NCBI GenBank assembly: GCA_977017575.1
Contig: CDRNVI010000040.1
Span: 124,001 to 188,000, forward strand
Origin: Paramoeba atlantica
Lineage: Eukaryota; Discosea
DNA: 64,000 nt
Direction: 5' to 3'
The position numbers and the translations under genes are program-made. Of the stretch, positions 40,534-50,687 are shown piece after piece. Within the stretch, counting starts at the first letter, position 1; each line of letters starts with the position of its first letter. The notes under the pieces were generated by a model. It had not been told where the DNA came from. It worked only from the letters and a program-made list of their open reading frames with translations, and made no database searches.

Positions 40534-41436
40534 ATGCCCCTTAAACCCCTCCACCGCCCCTGGTTCCGTTTCGCTCTCGGTTTCACCACCGCCCTCACCA
40601 CCACCACCGCCCTGGTCTACACCCCTGTCCAGGCCTCCTCCCCTTCCCCCCCTCCCCCTCCCCCTGCCCTCTCCCCCTCCACCTACACCCCCCTCCCCCT
40701 CCTCCACGCCACCTACGAGTCCCCGGACACGAAACGGCTCCGTCTCGCGCTCCCCGACCCCGACACCCCCGCCCCCACCCCCCCGGCCTGCTGCGTCGTG
40801 CTGCGCTACGTGACCCCCGAGGGCACCGAGGTCGTGCGCCCCTACACCCCCCTGAGCGGCCCCCCCTCCCGCGGCGCCCTCGAGCTCCTGGTGAAGCGCT
40901 ACCCCGACAGCCGCATGGGGTCCCACCTGTTCGGGATGCGGCCCGGGGACGCGGTGGAGGTGAAGGGACCGTTCGTGAAGTTCCCCTACGAGCGGAACAG
41001 GTGGAGGGAGGTGGGGATGGTCGCCGCGGGGACGGGGGTGACCCCGATGGTGCAGCTGATGAGGGCGATCGCAGCGGACCCGGAGGACCGGACCCGGGTG
41101 AGGCTGATCTACAGCTGCAGGGGGGAGGAGGATGTGCTGCTGGCGAGGGAGCTGGCGGAGCTCGGGCGGCGGGAGAATTTCTATGTGTATATTACGTTGT
41201 CGAGGCCGAAGAAGGGGTGGAGTGGGGGGCTGGGCCATGTGAATCCGGATATGATACGGAATGTGCTGCCACAGCCGGGGGCGCGGGATGCGGTGACGCT
41301 GGTGTGTGGGCCTCCGGGGTTTATGGAGGCGATATCGGGGGACAGGGATTTTACCACCACACCCTCGCGTCAGGGTGCGCTCAGGGGGCTGTTGCGAGAG
41401 GCAAAATACGCCCCCCATGAGGTATTTAAGTTTTGA
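40534..41436 (+). CDS. NADH-cytochrome b5 reductase, mitochondrial type
   Basis: 300 residues. The N-terminus MPLKPLHRPWFRFALGFTTA is basic with a hydrophobic helix, as in MCR1-type outer-membrane/intermembrane-space enzymes. FAD-binding RPYTPLS is at 102-108, the flavin-phosphate box SRMGSHLFG at 126-134, NAD-binding AAGTGVTPM at 164-172 and CGPPGFM at 258-264, with the family-typical C-terminal VFKF. It passes electrons from NADH to cytochrome b5. A Pro-rich linker (36-48) follows the TM. Start chosen at the ATG after a C/T-rich leader. Third positions are almost all C up to about 40.9 kb and then mostly G. Confidence 0.93.
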   Translation: MPLKPLHRPWFRFALGFTTALTTTTALVYTPVQASSPSPPPPPPALSPSTYTPLPLLHATYESPDTKRLRLALPDPDTPAPTPPACCVVLRYVTPEGTEVVRPYTPLSGPPSRGALELLVKRYPDSRMGSHLFGMRPGDAVEVKGPFVKFPYERNRWREVGMVAAGTGVTPMVQLMRAIAADPEDRTRVRLIYSCRGEEDVLLARELAELGRRENFYVYITLSRPKKGWSGGLGHVNPDMIRNVLPQPGARDAVTLVCGPPGFMEAISGDRDFTTTPSRQGALRGLLREAKYAPHEVFKF

Positions 41437-41630
41437 GTGTAGTTTTTGTACATTTTGGAAACTAATACATGGAAAATCAAAACATGTTGGGTCTTAGTAA
41501 AACTGAGTCAACGTGATCGGGGCTTGTTTCGATATTTCGGTACTGTGATCCCCCCTTTCTTCTAGTCAGTATTTCGTTTAGTTTCTTATGTACATTTTTG
41601 CGTGATTACTATCTTGAATTATAGAGGAAA

Positions 41631-42035
41631 ATGTACGTGACGAGCGTTTTTCTATGCAGAGAACTTCCCAAAATTCTCAGTGCAGTAGCCACTTCGCCTG
41701 TTATAGATCAGGCGAGAAAGGACACAGATCTTGAAGGCAAACGCAAGCGTCTCCTTTTTCAAAGCACGTACAGGGGAATGGCCGAAATGGATTACTATAT
41801 TGGAAATTTTGCCACCGCATATTTGCCCACTATGACATCCAAGGAACTGAACGAGTGGGATGTGATCCTGCAAACTTCAGATCGCGATTTGTATAAATTC
41901 CTAATTATGCGTCAAAAGAAAGAAGTTCCTGAGACTTTGCAGTCCAGCTCTGTTTGGAAGAAACTGTTGGAATGTGGACCAGAACTTGTGAACGAAAATA
42001 TGGACCGCATTAAAATTAACTACAAGCTTACGTAA
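41631..42035 (+). CDS. SDHAF2: Succinate dehydrogenase assembly factor 2 (SDHAF2/SdhE)
   Basis: 134 residues. The SdhE core is clear: KRKRLLFQSTYRGMAEMDYYIGNFA (37-61), with the RGxxE motif Arg48-Gly49-Met-Ala-Glu52 that contacts the flavoprotein, then LTSKEL-type helix and WDVILQTSDRDLYKFL. It promotes covalent FAD attachment to SDHA in the mitochondrial matrix. The N-terminal 30 residues are a weak presequence. A half TIR of the MITE superfamily (TACTGTGATCCCCCC at 41543) lies 75 bases upstream and gives a pyrimidine tract ending TTCTTCTAG. Confidence 0.92.
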   Translation: MYVTSVFLCRELPKILSAVATSPVIDQARKDTDLEGKRKRLLFQSTYRGMAEMDYYIGNFATAYLPTMTSKELNEWDVILQTSDRDLYKFLIMRQKKEVPETLQSSSVWKKLLECGPELVNENMDRIKINYKLT

Positions 42036-42169
42036 GCTTTACGTGAACAGTTTTTATTGGAAGAAAATCCATCATTAATCAGCCGTCCTAAATAGATTCC
42101 TCGTCTCATAAAAATCAATTTTTTATTCAAGTTATTAGAGGACAAAAGTCGAGATTTTAAATATTTTTC

Positions 42170-42607
42170 ATGGTTCGATTGCGGCCGGGCACCCGAAAGG
42201 TACCGACAGGATTCTCTAAAGTCGAGGACCGTTTGACAGAATTTGAGGACGAGATGCGCGAGGTTGTGTTAGCACCATCGGGACACGTTCCGAAGTCACA
42301 AAGCACGTGGCCTGTGCTTCGTGTGTCGAGAGAGCGCACACGATATTTATTTCACGCCCACCGGGACGAGGAAATTGACGATGAGACGTTACAATTCTGT
42401 ATCAACCAAGGCTTTGCGGAGTCCTCTCTGATCGATAAATGGTCCACGCGTGGGTATGAATCCCTTTGCTGCGTGCGCTGCATAGATACGAAAAACTCAA
42501 ATTTCCGGACGGTCTGTCGTTGTCGCGTTCCCCACTCTGGAAATAGTGACGATACATTTACAGGTTGTTCCTTATGCGGGTGTAAAGGGTGTTCCTCCGG
42601 TAGCTAG
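42170..42607 (+). CDS. BUD31: BUD31/G10 splicing factor
   Basis: 145 residues, the family length. PTGFSKVEDRLTEFEDEMRE matches the BUD31 start. WPVLRVSRERTRYLF, INQGFAESSLIDKWSTRGYESLCCVRCIDTKNSNF and the Cys-rich end (CRCRVP ... CSLCGCKGCSS) bind the zinc cluster. BUD31 belongs to the activated spliceosome. Finding it in an intron-free neighbourhood fits a genome where splicing is kept, for example for trans-splicing. Confidence 0.95.
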   Translation: MVRLRPGTRKVPTGFSKVEDRLTEFEDEMREVVLAPSGHVPKSQSTWPVLRVSRERTRYLFHAHRDEEIDDETLQFCINQGFAESSLIDKWSTRGYESLCCVRCIDTKNSNFRTVCRCRVPHSGNSDDTFTGCSLCGCKGCSSGS

Positions 42608-42831
42608 ATGGCCAGAGAGGGCTAAAAGAAAGGCCTACTAAACGTTTGTGAGTCAGGCATCTTTTTGTTAGGCGGATGCCTTAGATCTCTTTAATGACAT
42701 TATTTTAATAGTTCTTCAGCTCTTTTTGTATCAACCACTTTTACAAACACATGTTATTTCCTTCGATTCTTTTGATTAGAACCTTGTTTCCTTAAAACGC
42801 TTTATCCCCCGAGGAAACTCTACCTACATAA

Positions 42832-43161
42832 ATGGCAATCAAACGACGTAACCATGGCCGCAGTAAAATGGGCTGTGGCCACACCAAACCGGTCCACTGT
42901 GTGAACTGTGGTCGACTCACCCCGAAGGACAAGGCTGTGAAGCGATTTGTGGTGCGCAACATGGTAGAGGCCGCCGCTGTGCGTGACATCAGTGACGCCA
43001 GCGTGGTGTACAACACCAGCACTGTGTTTCTCCCTAAAGTTTACATGAAACAGCGTTACTGTGTGAGCTGTGCGATTCACCACCGGATTGTGCGGCCCCG
43101 AAGCCACACCCTACGTCGCGTGCGCACCCCGCCGGTACGAGCACGACCGAAGCAAAAGTAA
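42832..43161 (+). CDS. RPS26: 40S ribosomal protein S26 (eS26)
   Basis: 109 residues. KRRNHGRSK start, zinc ligands Cys23, Cys26, Cys77 and Cys80, the [27 protein letters not shown] block and the RVRTPP end are all present. A short insertion (VYNTSTVF) interrupts the usual loop before LPKVY. S26 sits at the mRNA exit of the 40S subunit. Confidence 0.97.
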   Translation: MAIKRRNHGRSKMGCGHTKPVHCVNCGRLTPKDKAVKRFVVRNMVEAAAVRDISDASVVYNTSTVFLPKVYMKQRYCVSCAIHHRIVRPRSHTLRRVRTPPVRARPKQK

Positions 43162-43393
43162 GAGGTAAAATATGGGGTGGGGTGAAATCTTGTTGAAGTA
43201 AAGTAGCAAAGGACTTGTGGAAGTGGAAAGGGACCTGCATGACCCTGTTCTACAAGGAAAGAAGATAGGTGAGAAGAAAGAATGAAAATGTAAAGTTAAA
43301 AAACTTATTTCTGTACAACGTACGACAAACTCATAGGATAAATATCACGTTAAAATGAGAAAATAGTGCTTGACGAAGCATGAACCACAATGA

Positions 43394-43855
43394 ATGAAGT
43401 ACACTAGATCTTTTCTCTTATTCTTCATACGGTGTTTTATGTTTACACTCTCATTAAACCGCTTCAAAGCTGCACCTGCGCTGAGTACGAAACGTAAAAA
43501 GGGTCCGCCTCCGCTGAAGTTCGGCGCACAACTGAGTTGTGCGCTTTGCTTCTCGCGGTACCGAACCATGGAGGATTTCACCGCACACAAGACACTCTCC
43601 ACGCACACCTCCCGTTTGCAGTGGCGGGAAATGGAGGAGTGGTACAACACAGAGGGGCAGAAATTCCTTCAAGATAAGGAGGAGAAGGAATTTCAGCAAT
43701 TTGGTAACGAACGAGGAGGGCGACGTTCCCGAATGAACTTCACCTCGAGGTTTCATCCCGATGTGCTGCCGCCTAAGATTGCCCCGCCTGCCTCAGATAT
43801 TGTGGAGCCTAAAGATAAGCGGTGGCCTTTTGAGACTAGAGCAAAGGGGACATGA
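43394..43855 (+). CDS. C2H2 zinc-finger protein, probably mitochondrial
   Basis: 153 residues. The first 45 are basic and hydrophobic without acids (presequence-like). One C2H2 finger has Cys49, Cys52, His65 and His71 (CALCFSRYRTMEDFTAHKTLSTH). A charged helix (MEEWYNTEGQKFLQDKEEKEFQQF) and a Pro-rich tail follow. An alternative start is Met16 (43439). Such single-finger proteins occur in mitoribosomes and their assembly factors, but the family is not recognised. Confidence 0.7.
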   Translation: MKYTRSFLLFFIRCFMFTLSLNRFKAAPALSTKRKKGPPPLKFGAQLSCALCFSRYRTMEDFTAHKTLSTHTSRLQWREMEEWYNTEGQKFLQDKEEKEFQQFGNERGGRRSRMNFTSRFHPDVLPPKIAPPASDIVEPKDKRWPFETRAKGT

Positions 43856-44061
43856 GGCGAGATTGGTTCTTTGAGTGCTTGGCTTTCTTTTAGTCATGTA
43901 TTCTTGTAAAATCATTCCTAAGAACCCTTACACACATGCATGTAGAACCAGTTCCAAATTCTCTTAAAAAACGAATTTGTACGAATACCAAGTTGGGCCT
44001 ATTTACTTGTTTTTTTTTCACAGCCTGTTTTTCTTTTTGCTACCCCTCTCTCCCCACCTCC

Positions 44062-44619
44062 ATGAGTCAAGACTACGTTGAGTTGTGTTCCCACGTCCTA
44101 CAATGGCACTGTGCGGCGAACGACAACGCCCAAACCAGCCCCCTCCGCACCTCCTTCCACAGCTGTCGCGTCCCCCCGATCAGCATCTCCGACTACGTGA
44201 GTCGCATCCAGCGGTACAGCAAGTGCAGCCCGGAGTGCCTGGTGCTCGCCCTGGTCTATATCGACCGGTTCCTGCGGGAGACGAAAACGAGTCTAAGTTT
44301 TTTCAACGCCCACCGGCTGATTCTCATCGCCGTGATGGTCGCCGCGAAACTCCGGGATGACATTTACTACAGCAACGGGTACTATGGCCATATTGGGGGG
44401 ATACCCCGGGAGGAGGTGAATAAACTCGAGCTCACGTTCCTGACGACGTGTGACTGGACGCTGTGGGTGGATCCCGAGCTGTTCCGCGCGTATGTCCAGA
44501 ACTCCATGCGAAAGATCCAACTAAAGCCCACGCCGCTGGGGGCGGGTTTGCCGATTCCGGCACAGTGTTTAGCCCCGTTTTCGGTGCCTTCTCGTAATGC
44601 GCACTTTGTGGATAGATAG
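44062..44619 (+). CDS. PHO80-like (P/U-type) cyclin
   Basis: 185 residues from the ATG after a C/T-rich leader; an upstream in-frame ATG at 43936 would add 42 residues of leader translation. The PHO80 cyclin fold is plain: FHSCRVPPISISDYVSRIQRYSKCSPECLVLALVYIDRFL, NAHRLILIAVMVAAKLRDDIYYSNGYYGHIGGI and EVNKLELTFLTTCDWTLWV. These cyclins bind PHO85-like CDKs (CYC2/CRK in trypanosomes). A PCTAIRE CDK lies 9 kb downstream. A TTTTTTTTTCACAG acceptor-like site lies about 40 bases before the start. Confidence 0.92.
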   Translation: MSQDYVELCSHVLQWHCAANDNAQTSPLRTSFHSCRVPPISISDYVSRIQRYSKCSPECLVLALVYIDRFLRETKTSLSFFNAHRLILIAVMVAAKLRDDIYYSNGYYGHIGGIPREEVNKLELTFLTTCDWTLWVDPELFRAYVQNSMRKIQLKPTPLGAGLPIPAQCLAPFSVPSRNAHFVDR

Positions 44620-44977
44620 AGGAATCCAAAAGGTGTGCTAACCGTACTTACCCCGTGTGAGGAAAAGAGGGGAGAGAAGCTAAGGAAACCTAGGCGTCCC
44701 TTTCTCTCCATTGCGGTCCCTAAATACGTGGATCGTATACAGTGGGACGGAGGGTAACAGTTTACGGATAAGAGCTTTTTGGCTCTAGGTGGATAGTGTG
44801 TATAGAGTAAATTCACAAGGTGACAATATACAAGCACAATTCTACTAGGATGATTACTCGGAACGAATACGTGAACTTATACGCAATTTTAGTTCGAAAC
44901 TTTGGTGATCGAAACGACAAAAAAGATTTGATTTCTTTTTCAAGAGAATATAACTTATGCATTAAATTAATACGAAC

Positions 44978-45667
44978 ATGTGGAACTGGTTGCCTTGGAA
45001 TTGGTTCCGCTCTTCACCCAATGTGGAGGATTCACAACGAGAACACAAGCGCGTGCTTCGGAGATGTATCCGACAAATGGCTCAACAGGAGAACAAACTT
45101 CGTATAAAGGAGCGTAGGCTCAAAGCAGAGATCGAACGACAGAATCAATCGGACACAACACCAGGGGCTCAAACGGCAGAGCTTGCCGCGATCCGCACCT
45201 TTATCGGGAAAATATCTCGTATTAACAAACAGTTGAATGTTTTGCTCATACGAATGGATATGGTGCAGTCCACACAAGCGATTACGGCAGCCCTCGGTGG
45301 CATATCTCAGGCGCTGTCAAACACAAACCGGAGCCTTCACTCAACCGAAACTCAAAAATCATTGCGTAATTTTGAGGAACAGGCGGCGTTACTGGGTATT
45401 AATGAAATGGCTCTTGCCGACGCGTTAAGCCTAGGGGCTGATGAGATGGCTGAAAACAGTACCGAAGAGGAGGGCAATCGATTACTGGAAGAATTGTCGG
45501 CGGAAGCTCGTCTGTCTTCTACGGCGAATATCTCCCAACCTGTAAGTAGCTCAGCAGGGTCTCCCACTCCAGAGACATCCTCCTCTTCTTTAGCCGATCT
45601 ACGTGCACGTTTAGATTCCTTAAAAGGTCCTTTAAAGAGCCAACGTTGTGAGGCGAGACCAGTGTAG
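44978..45667 (+). CDS. ESCRT-III subunit, VPS2/CHMP2-like
   Basis: 229 residues. A basic helical N-terminus (REHKRVLRRCIRQMAQQENKLRIKERRLKAEIER) and long helices (AIRTFIGKISRINKQLNVLLIRMDMVQSTQAI, FEEQAALLGI) follow the Snf7-domain pattern. The acidic Ser-rich linker ends in SLADLRARLDSLKG, a MIM1 motif for the VPS4 MIT domain. VPS2-type is the best fit by the FEEQA-x-LGI and MIM1; CHMP1/3 cannot be excluded. It acts in membrane scission at endosomes and the midbody. Confidence 0.8.
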   Translation: MWNWLPWNWFRSSPNVEDSQREHKRVLRRCIRQMAQQENKLRIKERRLKAEIERQNQSDTTPGAQTAELAAIRTFIGKISRINKQLNVLLIRMDMVQSTQAITAALGGISQALSNTNRSLHSTETQKSLRNFEEQAALLGINEMALADALSLGADEMAENSTEEEGNRLLEELSAEARLSSTANISQPVSSSAGSPTPETSSSSLADLRARLDSLKGPLKSQRCEARPV

Positions 45668-45905
45668 TCATGATTCAATCTCTTGGAATTGCCCCCCTTA
45701 CACTGTACTGTATTCTATTTCATATTTGCCTTTCTATAAGGAGTGAAGTTAGATTCTCGATCAAGACTTGATTTTCGTATGTCGATCGAATCCGTGTATT
45801 CCCGGTGTCACTTATCTCCTCCTTAACTCTACTCTATTTTTTCTAGATTTTCTTTTTCTCTAATCTTTACTTCTACCCACACCCCTTTTTTTCTCCCCGT
45901 CGCCC

Positions 45906-46778
45906 ATGCTTCGCCGCACCTTCTCCAAAAGCATGGACCTTCTCATGCGGCAACTCGAGGGTCGTACCCCGCTGACCAAGGGTGACGTCACGGTGCGTTC
46001 CTACGCCGAGGAGTTTGGTCGCCCCGCGGTGAGCCCCACGCTCCATGCCAAGTACGGGTGGGCCGGGAAGTACGCCTCGGAGGAGTACGCCCAGATCAGC
46101 GACCTCGCGACCCGGGACGAGCTCCAACTCAACACTTACCCCCAAGGTGACTCCAAGGGGCTCACGTTCAACATCCACGATGAGAGCACAATCACCACGA
46201 ACTACTACGCCTCCTACGATGAGGAGTTCTTCCGGAAACACATTCTAAAGCCTCGACGGGCGGACCCGGACCGGGACCTGGTGTGTGACTTAGCCCTCAA
46301 CGCCTCACTCACGGGGCTGTTCCTGTTGTGGGTACGGTACCTGATTGCGCCGTTCTATTGGCTGGCCATGCCCCCGATGAAAGCAGTGAACCAGTCCAAT
46401 ATTGAGGTCGATATTGGGGTGCTGGATGAGAAGGAGTGCAAGACGGTGGTGTGGCGGGGGAAGCCGGTGTATGTGTACCACCGTACGGAGGAACAAATCC
46501 GGTTAATGGAGGAAACCCCGATGCGGGATTTAAAGCACCCGGAGAAGGACAGCGATCGGTTTCCGGTGAGGCCGGACCACACGGTGATGATTGCGATCTG
46601 CACCCACCTGGGGTGTATCCCGTTTGCGAATGAGGGGATCTACTCCGGATACTTTTGCCCTTGCCACGGGTCGCACTATGACATCAGTGGTCGGATTCGT
46701 ATGGGACCCGCCCCGCTGAACCTGGAGGTGCCGCCGTACAAGTGGATCGACGACACCACGCTGTATATTGGATCCTAG
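45906..46778 (+). CDS. UQCRFS1: Rieske iron-sulfur protein of complex III
   Basis: 290 residues. A mitochondrial N-terminus precedes one TM segment at about 127-150. The Rieske cluster boxes are CTHLGC (232-237) and CPCHGSHYD (251-259), followed by GPAPLNLEVPPY. It carries electrons from ubiquinol to cytochrome c1 at the inner membrane. The region 50-125 is longer than in yeast and has no known domain. A TTTTTTCTAG acceptor-like site lies about 55 bases upstream. C-rich in the first half, G-rich in the second. Confidence 0.97.
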   Translation: MLRRTFSKSMDLLMRQLEGRTPLTKGDVTVRSYAEEFGRPAVSPTLHAKYGWAGKYASEEYAQISDLATRDELQLNTYPQGDSKGLTFNIHDESTITTNYYASYDEEFFRKHILKPRRADPDRDLVCDLALNASLTGLFLLWVRYLIAPFYWLAMPPMKAVNQSNIEVDIGVLDEKECKTVVWRGKPVYVYHRTEEQIRLMEETPMRDLKHPEKDSDRFPVRPDHTVMIAICTHLGCIPFANEGIYSGYFCPCHGSHYDISGRIRMGPAPLNLEVPPYKWIDDTTLYIGS

Positions 46779-47117
46779 GCCGTCGGCTGTGGTACTTCCC
46801 CTTTCTTTTTATTGAATAGTCGGAAAAGGTGGATAACCCCAGAAAATTCTAAAAAACGAATTCTGATCCAACATTGAAAAATAAGTTTCACAATAAAATA
46901 ACAAAAAAGAAAGAAGATGAGCCACAACTTTTTTAAACATCACATTGTGAATGTAAAGATCTGTAGCACGATTGATTTGTTTACTACCAAGTTCCCAATT
47001 AAGCTTTGCGCATACATGTAAGAAACATAAAACGATTTACCTTATCAAGTAGACACCACTTCGCACAAAAAGATATTTCAGAAAAGCCCTTTTTTTGGAA
47101 TTCTACACGAACTCTCT
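46779..47117. other. Intergenic, no gene
   Basis: AT-rich spacer between Rieske and the DEAD-box gene; nothing supported. Confidence 0.4.
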
Positions 47118-48866
47118 ATGCGTCGCTGGAACTATGGGTTAAAACTGCCCTTCACGCCTCCTTCCCTTCCCCTATGGCGCCTGGGTTCCCTAGCGCGCTA
47201 CTGCTCCGCGGCCGTCCAAGCCGCGAACGCGCTCAAACTCACCATCATCGACAACAGCGGCAAGCATTGCGACGTTTCCGACCCTAAACTTAACCTCCAC
47301 AAGTACAGCGAACTTAACACCCTGGAGTCTAACTTCCCCATCCCTTCGTATTTAACGGACTCCCTCACCACCTCCGGGTTTGTGACCCCCACTACGATCC
47401 AGCGCCACGCGATCCCGATGATGCTTCAAGGCAGTGATCTCATCGGTCTCGCGCCCACCGGCACCGGCAAGACCCTGGCGTTTGCGGTTCCCGCGTTAAT
47501 GCGCGTGGACCCGAGTGAGGCGTGCTGCCAGTGCTTGGTGATATGCCCCACCCGGGAGCTCGCCCAGCAAACCCACCAGGTGTTTGTGAAGCTCACCGCG
47601 GGGAGTGAGCTCAAGGTCGCGATGGCCCACGGAGGTAAGGGAAACTGGGAGTACCAGGCCCGACAGGCGAACAAAGCCCACGTGCTCATCGCCACCCCCG
47701 GTCGCCTGACCGATTTCGCGCGCGAGGGGGTGGTGCACTTCCGGAAGTGCGGATTCGTGGCCATGGACGAGGCCGACCGCCTCCTCGACATGGGCTTTGC
47801 CCCCCAGATCAGCGACATCATGACCTTCTTCAAAGAAAACCCCACCCGCCCGCAAACCCTCATGTGGTCCGCGACCTGGGACGAGAAAGTGCAAACCCTC
47901 GCGGACCGCTACATCTCCTCCAACTACCACATCGTCAGCACGGGCGCCCACGAGACCGGGCACAGCATCAACCCGCTCATCACCCAACGCTTCTACCTCC
48001 TCGGCGACGGCGACACCCCCCCGAGCCGTCTCCCCGCCCTCCTCCAGCTCTACGCCACCCGCACCCTCCTCCCCACCGACAAGGTGCTCGTCTTTGTCGA
48101 GCGCAAGTCCACCGCCACCGCGGTCCACGCCCAGCTCTCCCACCAGCTCAACCACGTGCTCGGGACCCCCCTCCCGCGGTCCTTCGCCGCGTGCATCCAC
48201 GGCGACCGCCCCCAGCACGACCGCGACCGCGCCATCCGCGACTTCCGCGGCCCCGACACCCACGTGCTCGTCGCCACCGACGTCGTCTCCCGCGGGCTCG
48301 ACATCCCGAGCGTCGCCCACGTCGTGAACTTCGAGCTCGGCCGCCACTTCGAGTCCTACGTCCACCGCATCGGGCGCACCGGGCGGAACGGCCAGCGGGG
48401 GTACGCCCACACCCTGCTGAGTCGGGGGGAGGACTGCGGGGTGGGGGTGGCGCTGGAGCGGTTCCTGCAGGTCGCCGGGGTGGAGGTCCCGCCGGGGGTG
48501 GGGGAGATGGCGGAGAGGGGGAGGCGGATGGGCGCCGCGAGGAGGGGCGGGGGGAGGTATGGCGGCGGGGGTGGGGGAGGGGGTGGGGGTGGGGGGGGAA
48601 GGCGACCGGAGGGGTTTGGGGGAGGGGGAGGGGGTGGGGGTGGGGGAAGGCGACCGGAGGGGTTTGGGGGAGGGGGTGGGGGTGGGGGGTATAGGGGTGG
48701 TGGGGGAGGGTATGGAGGGGGACGGGGAGGGGGAGGGGGAGGGGGAGGGGGGTATCGTGGACGAGGTGGTGGGGGAGGGGATCGTGCAAGAGATCGTCAT
48801 GGGGGGTCGGGGTATGGTGGAGGGGAGGGAGGACAGGGAAATCGGGGGTATGAGGTGGATTGGTAA
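47118..48866 (+). CDS. DEAD-box RNA helicase with glycine-rich RGG tail, mitochondrial type
   Basis: 582 residues. The N-terminus [12 protein letters not shown] ... LARYCSA is a good mitochondrial presequence. Core motifs: TPTTIQ (Q-motif), [76 protein letters not shown]. The last ~115 residues are Gly runs with RRPEGF and YRGRGG repeats, an RNA-binding RGG tail. It resembles the DDX5/DBP2 group in motif III-VI, but the presequence suggests an organelle role. The first two thirds use C-ending codons, and from about 48.4 kb nearly all are G-ending; part of that is the Gly coding. Confidence 0.9.
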   Translation: MRRWNYGLKLPFTPPSLPLWRLGSLARYCSAAVQAANALKLTIIDNSGKHCDVSDPKLNLHKYSELNTLESNFPIPSYLTDSLTTSGFVTPTTIQRHAIPMMLQGSDLIGLAPTGTGKTLAFAVPALMRVDPSEACCQCLVICPTRELAQQTHQVFVKLTAGSELKVAMAHGGKGNWEYQARQANKAHVLIATPGRLTDFAREGVVHFRKCGFVAMDEADRLLDMGFAPQISDIMTFFKENPTRPQTLMWSATWDEKVQTLADRYISSNYHIVSTGAHETGHSINPLITQRFYLLGDGDTPPSRLPALLQLYATRTLLPTDKVLVFVERKSTATAVHAQLSHQLNHVLGTPLPRSFAACIHGDRPQHDRDRAIRDFRGPDTHVLVATDVVSRGLDIPSVAHVVNFELGRHFESYVHRIGRTGRNGQRGYAHTLLSRGEDCGVGVALERFLQVAGVEVPPGVGEMAERGRRMGAARRGGGRYGGGGGGGGGGGGGRRPEGFGGGGGGGGGGRRPEGFGGGGGGGGYRGGGGGYGGGRGGGGGGGGGYRGRGGGGGDRARDRHGGSGYGGGEGGQGNRGYEVDW

Positions 48867-49270
48867 AAGGGGGAGGGGCATGGGTGATGTGGGGGAGATT
48901 TCCCCGCGGGAAAAATGGGGTTGTGGGTGGTTTAAGGCATTCACCCCGTTCGGAGTGCGTGTCCTGTTTTGGATAAATTTTTGTTTCGTTGTTTTATCGA
49001 GACCGTTAACATGAATGGTCACATTAATTTTGTAATGCAATGCACTCGCCTTTAGCTGAGAGATTTTTTTGAACTCTTGCTGCGGGGGTAGACAAAAAGC
49101 GATATAAAGGTATGATAAATTTTAAGGCATAAAAAACGTTCCTAATTTTAATTATCAATACGAAATACAGTCCAATTCCAAAATTTGGCCGAAACTTTAG
49201 TCTAATTCTATTGCGTACCTCTTCGAATCATTCTTTTTGATCAACTTTTTTCGTAACCGGCTACAAAAAA
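48867..49270. other. Intergenic, no gene
   Basis: No coding sequence. The last 100 bases are T-rich with a CTTTAG at 49195-49200. Confidence 0.4.
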
Positions 49271-50080
49271 ATGGGAAAAGCTTCAAAGGACAAGCGTGAT
49301 ATTTTTTACCGCAAGGCGAAGGAGGAGGGCTATCGTGCCCGCAGTGGATACAAGCTTCTGCAACTTCTCGAAGAGGTCCCTTTGCTGGATGGCGTCGCTC
49401 GAGCGGTGGATCTGTGCGGTGCCCCAGGAAGCTGGAGCCAAGTACTCGCGGACAGACTATCCAACAACTCTGAGGCTTTGATTGTTACTGTGGATTTACA
49501 GGAGACCGCGCCCATCCCCGGCGTTCACACCATCCAGGGCGATATCACGCGAGACTCCACCGCACGAGAGATCCTGGATTACTTTGAAGGTGTCCCGGCA
49601 GATTTGGTCATTTGCGACGGCGCCCCGGATGTCACGGGACTGCACGAACTGGATGAGTATCTCCAGCATGAGCTACTCCTAAGTGCGGCGGAGATCACCG
49701 CGCGGCTGCTGAAGCCCGGGGGAGACTTTGTGGCGAAAATCTTTCGCGGTAAGAGTACCCCACTGGTTATATCCAAACTCCGTGTGCTGTTCCGACAGGT
49801 GTCCGTGATGAAGCCGCGGGCCTCCAGGACCAGCTCGATGGAGGCATTCGTGGTGGCCCGGGGGTTTTCACCCGCCCCCGAGTATCTCCCCTTTCTTCTG
49901 TCGAAGACAGACACAAAGGTCTACACGACGACACCACTTCCCTATGTCCCCTTCCTACAGTGCGGCGACCTCAGTGGGTACGACGCCGAGGTGTCATATC
50001 CCACCGCGGAGGAGGCGGTGTCGTTAGACCCTATCCATCCACCCATTCCACTGAAAAGTGAGGCAGAGGGCGGGAGTTGA
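49271..50080 (+). CDS. TRM7: tRNA 2'-O-ribose methyltransferase TRM7/FTSJ1
   Basis: 269 residues. The SAM-binding box is AVDLCGAPGSWSQVLADRL (45-63). The K-D-K-E catalytic tetrad is Lys28 (RSGYKL), Asp116 (VICDGAPDVTG), Lys156 (FVAKIFRG) and Glu191 (SSMEAFVV). DVTGLHELDEYLQHELL is the TRM7-type stretch between them. It methylates positions 32 and 34 of the anticodon loop. No organelle signal, so it is cytosolic. Confidence 0.95.
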   Translation: MGKASKDKRDIFYRKAKEEGYRARSGYKLLQLLEEVPLLDGVARAVDLCGAPGSWSQVLADRLSNNSEALIVTVDLQETAPIPGVHTIQGDITRDSTAREILDYFEGVPADLVICDGAPDVTGLHELDEYLQHELLLSAAEITARLLKPGGDFVAKIFRGKSTPLVISKLRVLFRQVSVMKPRASRTSSMEAFVVARGFSPAPEYLPFLLSKTDTKVYTTTPLPYVPFLQCGDLSGYDAEVSYPTAEEAVSLDPIHPPIPLKSEAEGGS

Positions 50081-50228
50081 ATGAATGGTTCCCATTTCAT
50101 ATGGTGCGTGTATCGTACTCAGACTTCAGATAAAAACGTAAGGCTATGACACTACACGGCGTTGTCCATTTACATTTCTAAATAAAATAGGCAAAACGAT
50201 TTTCACTACGCACACTCCTATTATTTTT

Positions 50229-50687
50229 ATGGCGGGGTCTCGTGATCGGCCTAGACAAGTGGATTCTCATCGTCCTCCTAAGCTATTTAAATCCTTTTCC
50301 AGCGGGGACAAAGCTAAAGGTTGGGATCCGCGTTTCGAAAGTGATTGCGGAACCTTGCAGCGCCATCATTTCCAGTCGTCGTACAAATTTTTGTTTGACA
50401 AACATCTTGAAGAACAACATAATCTGCAGGAGCAGTTAAAAGAACATCGCACGCGTTTGCGCAATATTAAACAATCAGCGAGAGAGTCTGATGCTCTCTC
50501 TAATATGGAATCACAAGAACAAGTTATAAACCAAATTCGAGATTTGAAGAGCCAAATTGCAAAGTATAGGACCGACTTAAACCTCGAGAAAGGAATCCGA
50601 AATCGGAACAAAAGGAGAAAAGGAAAATCTCCCACGACAGATGAAACAGGTAACAACGATGCAACAACCGTGCCTCGGAAATCTTGA
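50229..50687 (+). CDS. RRP36: RRP36-like ribosome biogenesis protein, short
   Basis: 152 residues. WDPRFESDCGTLQRHHFQSSYKFLFDKHLEEQ (32-63) matches the RRP36 core (DPRF.S..G ... F...Y.FL), then a long charged coiled coil (LKEHRTRLRNIKQSA ... DLKSQIAKYRTDL). The C-terminal basic block shared by other RRP36 proteins (FYLKKSE-type) is missing; the protein ends in KRRKGKSPTTDE. A hAT-like element starts 200 bases downstream, but the stop is before it. RRP36 works in the early 90S pre-ribosome. Confidence 0.7.
   Translation: MAGSRDRPRQVDSHRPPKLFKSFSSGDKAKGWDPRFESDCGTLQRHHFQSSYKFLFDKHLEEQHNLQEQLKEHRTRLRNIKQSARESDALSNMESQEQVINQIRDLKSQIAKYRTDLNLEKGIRNRNKRRKGKSPTTDETGNNDATTVPRKS

Noticed and set aside
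40510-41418. Long minus-strand open frame (302 codons) opposite the cytochrome b5 reductase gene
   Set aside because: It is produced by the GC-saturated coding strand and encodes only low-complexity Gly/Arg/Pro/His. The + strand has a complete conserved enzyme.
41631-42035. Complex III subunit QCR7
   Set aside because: First impression from size and position. The RGxxE motif and YLP...SDRDLYKFL pattern identify SDHAF2/SdhE instead.
47496-49040. 514-codon minus-strand open frame opposite the DEAD-box gene
   Set aside because: Pro/Ser/Thr and Asp/Val/Gly low complexity, a mirror of the helicase codons and glycine tail.
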